DNA from: an uncultured Planctomycetota bacterium
GTDB lineage: Bacteria > Planctomycetota > Phycisphaerae > SM23-33
DNA length: 44,141 bases
NCBI GenBank assembly: GCA_903892515.1
Contig: CAITIS010000003.1
Span: forward strand, 1 to 44,141
Reading direction: 5' to 3'
The notes beneath the pieces were generated by a model. The model was not told the origin of the DNA and ran no database searches. It worked only from the letters and a program-made list of their open reading frames with translations. Positions within the stretch are counted from its first letter, which is position 1. Every line of letters starts with the position of its first letter. The position numbers and the translations under genes are program-made. Positions 32,346 to 40,112 of the stretch are shown one piece after another.

Positions 32346-34298
32346 CTATTCGACGGGCTCTGCCTTGACTTCCTCGGCCAAGACCGGCCCGACTGGAGGC
32401 GGCTTGAAGCCCTTGGCGCCGCCCATATTTCGCCACATCACATACAGCCGGTAGTAGACCAGCAGCAGCACACCCTGGAACACGAACGTCCAGATGAAAG
32501 AGTACCTCCACGCGTACTCCGAGCCATGGTGCAGTTTCCGTAACACGCCCATCAGCCAGCCGGCGACAAATGCTGCCAGGATCTGGGCGACAACCACACG
32601 GATCATGGAACCGGCCGCACTGAACTGCCCGTACCGTTCGCGCGGAAGCAGTTCCATGTACAACGGCCCGGAGGCAATGGCTGCAACGATGCCTATTGGC
32701 AGCCCTATCAGGCCGGAGATTATCGCGATCCAGAGATACCAGTTGGGCGACAGGCCCGGAATCAGGTAAAGCATGCCCAGGGGCGAAAGCATAAACGTCA
32801 GCGCCATGGCCACCGTCATCAGCGGCAGCGCGCGGTAGCGATCGCCCAGGCCACCCATGACCCCCAGCAGGATCAGCGTGATGACATTGGTCGCAGCGCC
32901 GACCTTGCCCAGCGTGAAGAAATCCATCCCCAGGTTAACCCGCATGGGGTTCATGAAGTCGCTCATCTGGTAGCTGGTGAACTCCACCGTCATGATGAGG
33001 AACACCATGATGTAGAAGCGATGGCAGAAGCACTCCTGCACGATGGTCTTAACCGTTTCGAGGTTTCTGGCGATAAAGCCGCTGCTCTTGGCCAATGCCG
33101 CCGGCGGCGGGTAGTGCGGCTCGCGGATTTTGAAGTACGCCACGAAGCCGGCCAGCATGTAAAACACGGCCGCTCCCACCAGGATCAGCTTGGGATACCA
33201 GATGTGGTCGTTGCTGTAGGACCAGAAGCCCAGGCTGATGTCAATCGGCCCGCTCGTAACCGAATAACCCTGGATGAAAATGCCGTAGAACATGCCGACA
33301 AAGATGCCCACGATGCGCAAGTACGCCATGAACTTCATGAAGTGCTTCTGCGGGACAACGTCGTTGAAGAGATAGTAGAAGGTTGTGGCCAGCGGCATGT
33401 TCACGAGAAAGAATGCCACCGAGAGAACGCCGAATGTGTAGATGGCCACGGTGTTGGCATCGGCGGTGATGTGCAGCATCGGCAGCACCGACAGGCGCAT
33501 CCAATCGCTGATCTCGTTGCCGAAACCGATCAAGGCCAACATCGCGCAAACCAAGGGCGTGCCCCACATCAGGAACGGGATGCGCCGCCCACGCGGGCCG
33601 CGGTGCCGGTCGGAGGCAATGCTGAATACGGGGTTCAGGACGAAGTTCACTATCCCCGGAATGATCCCGATGAGCGCTTTGTACAGCATGCTGCTGATGC
33701 CCAGGTCGTTGAGCTTGATCTGAAGGATGAGGGGCAGCACGCTCTCCATGATGCTGAAGCAGAAGTCGAACCACAGCAGCCAGGCGAACAGCATGGCCAG
33801 CCCGAAGAGTGTGTACGACGCGTCGCCCGTCTTGGAAATACTCAGGTCCATCGCCCACGGCTCGCCGGTGGCCTTGGCCTGCGCCCGCGGCAGGAAGACG
33901 ATGGCCAGCACGGGGACGATGAGGAAGGCCAGCGAAAACGGGTCTCTCGGCAGCGCGTTGCCAGTCGTCGCGGAGGAGAAGTAATACACGCCGGCCGTGA
34001 GCACGGCGCCAACCGCGCAGGCCACCGTGGCCGAGCGGGTCCGCAGCGTCAGGGCCAGTATTCCCAGCACGATGCATAGCGCCGAAGCCGCCAGGGTGGG
34101 CACGGTCACGCCGTAGAACCTCATGTCGCCGATCAGGCCGCTGGAATATGGCATGATCTGCGTCATATACACCAGCGCCAACGACAGGATCGGCACGCCA
34201 CCGAGAATGGACAGGGCGTAAAGCTGCTGGTAGCTCAGCTTCTTCTTGGGCGAGGGGACTGATCCGTCTTGGAGAGTTTCTGTCGAAGCTACATTCAT
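32346..34298 (-). CDS. MFS-type sugar carrier
   Basis: A 650-residue protein with about 12 to 14 membrane segments. ATG 34298 follows GAGGAATC; a GTG one codon earlier is possible. The MFS loop 2-3 motif is SDRHRGPRGRRIPFLMWG, similar to SLC45/GPH-type sugar symporters (SDR...GRRRPF). The protein is longer than a typical 450- to 550-residue carrier, with extra N-terminal hydrophobic segments (residues about 25-140) before the canonical fold. The likely role is uptake of a mono- or disaccharide. The upstream gene on the same strand stops 46 bp before it, so co-transcription is possible. No sugar-degrading enzyme is adjacent. Confidence 0.82.
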   Translation of the reverse strand: MNVASTETLQDGSVPSPKKKLSYQQLYALSILGGVPILSLALVYMTQIMPYSSGLIGDMRFYGVTVPTLAASALCIVLGILALTLRTRSATVACAVGAVLTAGVYYFSSATTGNALPRDPFSLAFLIVPVLAIVFLPRAQAKATGEPWAMDLSISKTGDASYTLFGLAMLFAWLLWFDFCFSIMESVLPLILQIKLNDLGISSMLYKALIGIIPGIVNFVLNPVFSIASDRHRGPRGRRIPFLMWGTPLVCAMLALIGFGNEISDWMRLSVLPMLHITADANTVAIYTFGVLSVAFFLVNMPLATTFYYLFNDVVPQKHFMKFMAYLRIVGIFVGMFYGIFIQGYSVTSGPIDISLGFWSYSNDHIWYPKLILVGAAVFYMLAGFVAYFKIREPHYPPPAALAKSSGFIARNLETVKTIVQECFCHRFYIMVFLIMTVEFTSYQMSDFMNPMRVNLGMDFFTLGKVGAATNVITLILLGVMGGLGDRYRALPLMTVAMALTFMLSPLGMLYLIPGLSPNWYLWIAIISGLIGLPIGIVAAIASGPLYMELLPRERYGQFSAAGSMIRVVVAQILAAFVAGWLMGVLRKLHHGSEYAWRYSFIWTFVFQGVLLLVYYRLYVMWRNMGGAKGFKPPPVGPVLAEEVKAEPVE

Positions 34299-34344
34299 CA
34301 CAGATTCCTCGATGGTTCTCTCTGCAACAATCGCTGTTTAGTCA

Positions 34345-35400
34345 CTAAGCCTCAGGTCCGTCTGACCCACGCCGCTTCTCGCGACGAATCACATGAATCA
34401 ATATGGAGATGACCATGGCGGCAAAGGCCGCGATTGCTATGCAGCCGGCCAGCAACAATTGCTTTGGACTCATGCCCAGGAAGCGAAAGTTTGGATCCTC
34501 GGTGACCACCGGTATTTTCGTCTGGGCCGCCGAAGTTTCCGCGGCCGTTTTCTGCTTGGGCGGCGGAGGCACTAGCGCCGCAACAAACTGGTGGTTCCAG
34601 GGTTGGGAAAGCAACATCTCAAACTCGGCATGTGGCAACGCCCGCACCTGCCCATCGGCCGTGATTACCATCCTCACGTGGCGGTGCGCGGCCTTGGCCT
34701 CGATCACGAGCAACTGCTGCTCGGGCCGCTCTGCCGGCCGGGTGGTCACAACGGGGGCCGTCGCTGGCTGCGTGGCTTTAACCAATGCCGGAACCGGCGC
34801 TACTGCCTCGGCGGGCCCAGTAGCAGGCTGCGTAGCGGCGGGCGCCGTGGCCGGCTGGCTGGCCGCAACTGGCCACATCGTCGGCTGAGTGACCGTAGCT
34901 GGGCTTCGGTACAGGTATTCCCCGCCGCCGGCCCGACAGCGCGCCGGCACAGGGCCTGCGACCTCGCTGGCCGCGGCCAAGTCCACCGGATAATCATGCT
35001 TGGCCGAACGATACGCTTCGATGCTGCTGTTCAAGGCGGTGATGTCATTGAAGCAGGTGCGGTCCATGGCGTAGCCGTACGCCCAGTAAGCCAGGAAGGG
35101 CTGCACGACCAGTCCGACGACGGTGGAAAGCAACAGTGTGATAGTGGCCGTAACCACCTTGCGCCGGGTGGCCGCCAGGAACCCCCACAGGATACCGAGC
35201 AAACCGAAGAGGAATCCGATCACCGGCAGCAGGCTCAGCAGCCCGTACGTCCAGGCCCTGCTGACGATCTTGTGGAGCATCCGCTCCTGCTCGCCGGGCG
35301 GCACAGGCCACTGGGTTTCGCACGAGGGACACTTGGTGACGATCTCCCACGCACCGCGCTGCAGCGTGCCCTTGCACTTAGGACAAACAGTCACGCTCAT
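34345..35400 (-). CDS. Zinc-ribbon membrane protein with Ala/Thr/Pro-rich linker
   Basis: A 351-residue protein. ATG 35400 follows AGAGGA; the open frame extends upstream without signals. The N-terminus is a zinc ribbon with two CxxC pairs (CPKC at 6-9, CPSC at about 24-27). Two membrane helices follow (LSLLPVIGFLFGLLGILWG and VTATITLLLSTVVGLVV), then a pilin-like segment (DITALNSSIEAYRSAKHDYP), a low-complexity linker with repeated TQPATAP-type units, and one C-terminal helix (LLLAGCIAIAAFAAMVISIL). No enzyme motif is seen. Similar zinc-ribbon membrane proteins are common in planctomycetes and uncharacterised. It has a candidate promoter at 35468-35473. Confidence 0.7.
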   Translation of the reverse strand: MSVTVCPKCKGTLQRGAWEIVTKCPSCETQWPVPPGEQERMLHKIVSRAWTYGLLSLLPVIGFLFGLLGILWGFLAATRRKVVTATITLLLSTVVGLVVQPFLAYWAYGYAMDRTCFNDITALNSSIEAYRSAKHDYPVDLAAASEVAGPVPARCRAGGGEYLYRSPATVTQPTMWPVAASQPATAPAATQPATGPAEAVAPVPALVKATQPATAPVVTTRPAERPEQQLLVIEAKAAHRHVRMVITADGQVRALPHAEFEMLLSQPWNHQFVAALVPPPPKQKTAAETSAAQTKIPVVTEDPNFRFLGMSPKQLLLAGCIAIAAFAAMVISILIHVIRREKRRGSDGPEA

Positions 35401-35467
35401 TCGGGTTCCTCTACATTGAGGCGCTTTTGGTTGCCCGGGCCTCAACGCAACGGCCGGGTCGAGCGGC

Positions 35468-35494
35468 ATTATATGACGCGCCGCGCAAAAACAA
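35468..35494 (-). promoter_or_regulatory. Candidate promoter of zinc-ribbon gene
   Basis: On the minus strand a perfect -10 TATAAT (35473-35468) lies about 70 bp before ATG 35400. The best -35 (TTGTTT) is only 15 bp away, so the match is partial. Confidence 0.4.
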
Positions 35495-35661
35495 CAGCGA
35501 ACGCAAAGTGAATTTGCGTGATTCGGCGGCCTGGGCCATCGGACCCGCGGCGGAAACGGCCAACACCTCGCCATTGAAGACAGGGCTTTATGTAAGGACT
35601 GCTGCCGCGACCCAACTTTGGCGAAGTGGACAGGAGTATCTAGGCTCGTCGATATTGTAGA

Positions 35662-35689
35662 TTGACAGAATCGGGTTTTGCCGTAAAAT
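35662..35689 (+). promoter_or_regulatory. Sigma70-type promoter
   Basis: Consensus -35 TTGACA (35662-35667), a 16-bp spacer and -10 TAAAAT (35684-35689), about 115 bp before the PEP-CTERM gene at 35806. Confidence 0.65.
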
Positions 35690-35805
35690 GTGACCAAGCG
35701 TGCCGGATTTCGCTTGGCAGGACGTAGCGGATCACGAGCGTCGGACAAGCTCTTCCGGCGCCGGCTCGGTCGTCATTTCAAGCACGGGAAAGCGAGGAGA
35801 CAACT

Positions 35806-36507
35806 ATGCGGACTAACCTGCTTCTGGCGGCTCTTATCCTGGCAGCACTGGCCACTCATCAGGCCCTAGCGATCACGGCCACTTTCAATGCCAGCACGGC
35901 CACCGTGGACGACGCTTGGGTGGACACCGACACGCCCAACAACAATTACGGCGCGGTGGCAAACCTCGTGGACAACCCCAACGGGTACCATCCCGGCGTG
36001 GTGGGCTACAAGGATATGTTCACGACCGCCCCCGCCACCAGCGCCGGCCAGTCGATCGTCATTGATGTGGCCACGATGACACTGACGTCGTCAGGTCCGG
36101 GCTGGCTCAAGATCTATCGCATGACCAGCAACTGGATGGTCAAACCGGCCGGACAGAGCCAGACCAACGTCACCGGCAACAAGCGCGACGTCGCCGGCGG
36201 CCAGAGTTGGGCGGCGGGCCAGTTCGGCCCCGCCGACTACGACACCGCCGCCTTTGTCGCCAGCACGACCCCGGGCGGCTACAACGCCACGACGACGTAT
36301 GACGTGACCAGCCTGGTGGCAGCCATCTATCAGACCGGAAACAACTACGGTTTCGCCGTCAACGCCCAAGGCGGGTATATCCGCGCCTCGGAATTCGGCA
36401 ATTCGACCCCCAGCCTGGCCATCACGTATCACTACACTCCCGAACCGGCCACGCTGTCGCTGCTGGCTGTGACCGGCCTGGCTATGCTCCGCCGCAAGCG
36501 GGCGTAG
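35806..36507 (+). CDS. Secreted PEP-CTERM protein with DNRLRE-like domain
   Basis: A 233-residue protein. ATG 35806 has GAGGAG six bases upstream and begins a signal peptide (MRTNLLLAALILAALATHQALA). Residues about 25-205 match the DNRLRE beta-sandwich pattern (ATVDDAWVDTDTPNNNYGA near the start, YDVTSLVAAIY and SEFGNSTPSLAITY near the end), a domain of surface and polysaccharide-related proteins. The tail is PEPATLSLLAVTGLAMLRR plus KRA, a PEP-CTERM signal. There is no dockerin-like pair. Transcription is from its own TTGACA promoter and ends at a strong hairpin. It lies far from the regulator cluster and lacks the shared promoter unit. Confidence 0.87.
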   Translation: MRTNLLLAALILAALATHQALAITATFNASTATVDDAWVDTDTPNNNYGAVANLVDNPNGYHPGVVGYKDMFTTAPATSAGQSIVIDVATMTLTSSGPGWLKIYRMTSNWMVKPAGQSQTNVTGNKRDVAGGQSWAAGQFGPADYDTAAFVASTTPGGYNATTTYDVTSLVAAIYQTGNNYGFAVNAQGGYIRASEFGNSTPSLAITYHYTPEPATLSLLAVTGLAMLRRKRA

Positions 36508-36532
36508 CGCCTGCGCCGAGCGAGCACCTTGC

Positions 36533-36563
36533 GGGCTGCCGCTTCCCAAAGCGGCAGCCCTTT
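36533..36563 (+). terminator. Rho-independent terminator
   Basis: A perfect 12-bp stem GGGCTGCCGCTT/AAGCGGCAGCCC with a 4-base loop, followed by TTTCTATTTG, 25 bp after the stop of the DNRLRE-like gene. Confidence 0.88.
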
Positions 36564-36607
36564 CTATTTGGCTTGCGCGGCGGATCGTCGAGGACCATTG
36601 CCAAAGC

Positions 36608-37753
36608 TTACCCCAGCGCCGGCGCCCCGGCCGTTACGTAGGCCATCACGTGCTCGGGGATGGCCGCGACGTATAGTTCCGCGTGGCCGGTGCGCTCGGA
36701 GTTGAAGATCACGTGCCGGTTGCCCGGCGTCATGTACGGCTCGTCCCACGTCTCGTGACCGCCGCTGCGACTGCACGGGGATTCACACAGGTGCACAAAC
36801 TTGCCGGTCTCCAGGCTGCCGAAGTACACGTACCGCTCCGGCCCGCCCTGGTTGCCGACCATGAACCGGCCGTCGGAGGACGCGCTCACATGCACGCACG
36901 TAAGACCAGGCATGATGATCTGGGCCTTGGCATCGCCGGGCCTGACGATGGCCTGGCCGCCCTGGACGAGCGAATTCTCCACCGCGGCCAGGACGCGCTT
37001 CGTCCGGCCGATCCAGCACTGGTGGCCGTCAACGTGCCCCGTGTGCGGCGGGCCCAGCGGCAGGAAACGCTGGTTCTTGCCGTCAATATCCACGACGTAC
37101 AGCTGGCCGCCTTCGTCGCCGGCGAGTTTGACCCACCGCCCCTGCGCGTCGATGACCAAACCGCGATTCTGCTGCACAAGCAGGTCACGGCCCTCGGATG
37201 GCTCAAACTGCAGGTGCGTGTTGTAGATGTCCTTCTCCTCGTGGAAGAACTCCCAGCGTGAGGCCTTGAGGTCCACGCGATAGAGCCCCAGCACATTGTC
37301 GTGCAGGTGCTTGTTGCTGGCGAACCAGCGTTCGTCGCTCGAGACGGCCGGCGTGCCCGGCACTGGGCAGTCAGTGAAGGCAAAGACGTCGTCGAGTTCG
37401 AGCGTGCGCAGGTTGAATCGCACGAGCACCTGGCCGCTGGAGCCCTCGGGCCGGACGTAGTAAACGGAGTCCATCAGCGGCGTCGAAGCGATAAGGCCCG
37501 AAGCCGACGGCCCGACGCGGGCGATCTCGAAGCTTTCCAAGTCGCCGGCCCACAGATCCTGCCGCTTGGGGTGGGCTGGGTCGCGCCGGAGGAAGGCAAT
37601 TCGCCGGCCATCAGTGGAGGCGTAGATTTGCTCGCAATAGATGCCCCAACTCAGCTGCGAGGAGTTGGTGAGCTGGCGAATCGGCGCGCGGAAGAGCGGA
37701 TCTGGGCCACGGTCAACAGACTCATTTACCCAGGACAACTTTGCGAGGGGCAT
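36608..37753 (-). CDS. Beta-propeller protein, oligogalacturonate-lyase-like
   Basis: A 381-residue protein. I chose ATG 37753 (MPLAKLSWVNESVDRGPD...), six bases after TGGAG; the longer frame to 37852 would run through the promoter. Repeated blades such as YASTDGRRIAFLRRD, SSDERWFASNKH and TPGNRHVIFNSERTGHAELY are PD40/WD40-like. Conserved histidines in HTGHVDGHQCWIG and GGHETWDEPYM lie where oligogalacturonate lyases (PF14583) keep metal-binding His/Gln. No signal peptide is seen, which fits a cytoplasmic oligouronate lyase. The family call is moderate, because I cannot align all metal ligands. Confidence 0.6.
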   Translation of the reverse strand: MPLAKLSWVNESVDRGPDPLFRAPIRQLTNSSQLSWGIYCEQIYASTDGRRIAFLRRDPAHPKRQDLWAGDLESFEIARVGPSASGLIASTPLMDSVYYVRPEGSSGQVLVRFNLRTLELDDVFAFTDCPVPGTPAVSSDERWFASNKHLHDNVLGLYRVDLKASRWEFFHEEKDIYNTHLQFEPSEGRDLLVQQNRGLVIDAQGRWVKLAGDEGGQLYVVDIDGKNQRFLPLGPPHTGHVDGHQCWIGRTKRVLAAVENSLVQGGQAIVRPGDAKAQIIMPGLTCVHVSASSDGRFMVGNQGGPERYVYFGSLETGKFVHLCESPCSRSGGHETWDEPYMTPGNRHVIFNSERTGHAELYVAAIPEHVMAYVTAGAPALG

Positions 37754-37821
37754 GGAATACTCCAGTCTGGCCATGCGACGAGGTGCAGATCGCCGGCGAC
37801 CCTCGCCGACGTTGGGCACGA

Positions 37822-37849
37822 GTGTATCGCGTTGGCCGACGATGGCAAG
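37822..37849 (-). promoter_or_regulatory. Candidate promoter of propeller gene
   Basis: On the minus strand, -35 TTGCCA (37849-37844), a 16-bp spacer and -10 TACACT (37827-37822), about 70 bp before ATG 37753. Confidence 0.45.
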
Positions 37850-37967
37850 CATCCCTCAGCGAACCAAAGCGTGCTGATTCCTCTTGCCCGGTCGCACCGG
37901 CCGGTTAAGCTGATGGCCCAACGTGCCGCCGGATTGGGTGCGGCGGCCATTATGAAAGGCGAAAACC

Positions 37968-38291
37968 ATGTCTGATCCAGAACGATTTGAGAATGTCAGC
38001 GTGCTGTGCAAGGCCAACGTGTTCTTCGACGGCAAGGTCGTCAGCCACACGATCTTTCTGCCCGACGGCAGCCGCAAGACGCTCGGGCTGATCTATCCCG
38101 GCTCGTACGTCTTCGACACCAAAGCGGCCGAGACGATGGCCATCTCCGCCGGCGCGTGCCGCGTGAAGGTCCGCGGACAGTCGGCATTCACCGTCTACCA
38201 GGCCGGCAGCGCGTTTAAGGTCCCGGCCAACTCGGCCTTCGAGATCGCCGTCGAGGAGGGCGTCGCCCAGTACATTTGCAGCTTTGAATGA
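37968..38291 (+). CDS. ppnP: Pyrimidine/purine nucleoside phosphorylase (DUF1255 cupin)
   Basis: A 107-residue single-domain cupin, close to the usual 95 to 105 residues. ATG 37968 follows AAAGG. Family features are FFDGKVVSHTIFLPDGSRKT near the start, PGSYVFDTKAAETM in the middle, and the terminal FKVPANSAFEIAVEEG and YICSF. PpnP (YaiE) cleaves nucleosides with phosphate to a base and ribose 1-phosphate, a cytoplasmic salvage step. The N-terminus is about ten residues longer than in the E. coli protein. It is convergent with recJ, 17 bp between the stops. Confidence 0.9.
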   Translation: MSDPERFENVSVLCKANVFFDGKVVSHTIFLPDGSRKTLGLIYPGSYVFDTKAAETMAISAGACRVKVRGQSAFTVYQAGSAFKVPANSAFEIAVEEGVAQYICSFE

Positions 38292-38308
38292 CTAGGGCGA
38301 TTCCGCGT

Positions 38309-40096
38309 TCAGTCCCACGCCACGTCGCTGAGGTGAAACTCCGGGCTGCTCCGGCCATTGAAGGTGTTGACCATCGGCTTGCCGGCCAAGTCCACCGTCT
38401 GCACGCCCATGAGCCGGTCGGGCAACTCGCCCATGTGGAAGCCCACGCAACGAATGCGATGGGCCGGTGCGGACTGCACGCCGGCGCTCTGGCCGGTGCC
38501 ATTTTGGCCGGCCAGGAAGCTCACGGTCGCACCCGTCTTGCCCATTCGCTGTGGCGGAGAAAGGATGCGGCAGTTCCGCATCACCACCAAGGGGGCCGGG
38601 TTGCCCTGGCCAAATGGCGCCAGGCGCACGATCTGATCCACCACGGGCATGGATAGATCCGCAATCGACGTCTCGGCGTCGATGCGCAGGCTCGCCCGCA
38701 AATCCTCAGGCCGGAGAATCGAGCGAGCGAAGGCCGCAAAGTCGCGGGCGAAGGCCTTGAGGTTCGCTTTCTTCAACCGCAACCCTCCGGCCATCGCATG
38801 ACCGCCAAAGTGCTCCAGGTGCTGCCCGCACGAAGCCAGCGCGTCGCGCATGTGCAGGCCGGGAATGCTGCGGGCCGAGCCTTGGGCATATTCGCCATCT
38901 ATCGCGATCACGATGGCCGGGCGGTGATATTGCTCCACCAGCCGCGAAGCCACAATGCCGACCACGCCGGCGTGCCAGTTCTCGTTGGCGACAACCACCG
39001 CGTAGTCATCAGGCCCGGTCAGCAGCGCCGCATCGTGCATCTGCCGGGCCTGCTCGATGATTTCCCGCTCCACCTTCTGCCGCTGGACGTTGGCGTTTTC
39101 CAGGTGCGTGGCGATGGTCCGGCAGCGCTCGGCATCGGCCCGCGCCAGCAACTCCACCGCCAGTCGGGCATGGCCCATGCGCCCGCAGGCATTGAGCCGC
39201 GGGGCCAGGCAAAAGCCCACGTGAAATGCGTCCAGGCGCTCGCCCACCAGCCGGGCCGATTCCAGCAGGGCCTTGATGCCCACGTGCTCGGTCGCAGCCA
39301 GGCACTTCAGGCCATACACCGCCAATACGCGATTCTCCCCCACCAGCGGCACCACGTCGGCGATCACGCCCAATGCCGCCAGCGACATGGCCTCGATCAG
39401 GAAATTCCGCGTCGGCTCATCCACCCGCGGCGTGCCCGCGTGCGCCCGGGCAAACGCCCAAGCCAGCTTGAACGCAACTCCCGAGCCGCAGAGGTGGACA
39501 TTGGGGGATTCTTTGCCGGGCAAGGCTGGATGCACGATCGCCCGGGCCGGCGGCAGCGTTTCGCCCAGGCCGTGATGGTCGGTGATGATCGTCTCGATGC
39601 CGAGTTCGGCCGCCCGCGTCAGGGCCTCGACCGCGGAGATGCCGCAATCCACCGTCACCAGCAGCTTGACGCCCTCGGCGGCGAGTTTCTCGATGGCCGA
39701 GACGTTGACGCCGTAGCCCTCTTCGAGGCGGTGCGGAACGTAGTAATCGACCGTGGCGCCGTGCGCGGCCAGGATGCGGTACAAAATGGCCGTGCCGGTC
39801 ATGCCGTCCACGTCATAGTCGCCGTAGATGCAGATCTTCGTACCGGCCGCAACGGCCTGGCACAGAATATCGGCCGCCTTGTCGCAGTCGGGCAGCGCCT
39901 CGGGCGGCAGCAGATCATTCAGGCGCGGCGTCAGGAAGCTCTTGATCTCGTCATCGCCTTGCAGGCCGCGATTGTACAGGATTTGGGCGATGAGCGGACT
40001 GCTGCGCAGGCGTCGGGCCAGGTCGTCCCTGCCCTGCCAGGCCGGGGCGACTAACCACCGGCAATCCTGCCTCCATGCATTGGCTTTATCGGCCAT
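38309..40096 (-). CDS. recJ: Single-stranded-DNA-specific exonuclease RecJ
   Basis: A 595-residue protein of normal length. It has the DHH phosphoesterase motifs in order: YGDYDVDGMTGTA (near 95), VDCGISAVE (near 150), TDHHGLGE (near 169) and PARAIVHP, then the DHHA1 motif GGHAMAGGLRL (near 432) and a C-terminal OB-fold-like domain. RecJ degrades single-stranded DNA 5' to 3' in recombinational and mismatch repair and needs Mn. ATG 40096 has no ribosome site; an extended -10 TGGTATAAT ends 7 bp before it, so a leaderless transcript is likely. It follows the RDD-protein gene by 8 bp, so read-through from that operon is also possible. Confidence 0.96.
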   Translation of the reverse strand: MADKANAWRQDCRWLVAPAWQGRDDLARRLRSSPLIAQILYNRGLQGDDEIKSFLTPRLNDLLPPEALPDCDKAADILCQAVAAGTKICIYGDYDVDGMTGTAILYRILAAHGATVDYYVPHRLEEGYGVNVSAIEKLAAEGVKLLVTVDCGISAVEALTRAAELGIETIITDHHGLGETLPPARAIVHPALPGKESPNVHLCGSGVAFKLAWAFARAHAGTPRVDEPTRNFLIEAMSLAALGVIADVVPLVGENRVLAVYGLKCLAATEHVGIKALLESARLVGERLDAFHVGFCLAPRLNACGRMGHARLAVELLARADAERCRTIATHLENANVQRQKVEREIIEQARQMHDAALLTGPDDYAVVVANENWHAGVVGIVASRLVEQYHRPAIVIAIDGEYAQGSARSIPGLHMRDALASCGQHLEHFGGHAMAGGLRLKKANLKAFARDFAAFARSILRPEDLRASLRIDAETSIADLSMPVVDQIVRLAPFGQGNPAPLVVMRNCRILSPPQRMGKTGATVSFLAGQNGTGQSAGVQSAPAHRIRCVGFHMGELPDRLMGVQTVDLAGKPMVNTFNGRSSPEFHLSDVAWD

Positions 40097-40103
40097 GCGC
40101 GGG

Positions 40104-40112
40104 ATTATACCA
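40104..40112 (-). promoter_or_regulatory. Extended -10 promoter of recJ, overlapping upstream stop codon
   Basis: On the minus strand, TGGTATAAT: TATAAT spans 40109-40104 and contains the TAA stop (40107-40105) of the RDD-protein gene. No good -35 is present, as is usual for an extended -10. The predicted start is at or next to the recJ ATG. Confidence 0.55.

Larger units (their letters stand above)
35401..35805. other. Divergent intergenic region
   Basis: 405 bp between the leftward zinc-ribbon gene and the rightward DNRLRE-like gene. It holds a candidate promoter on each strand. I see no repeat and no copy of the tandem half-site promoter unit. Confidence 0.6.
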
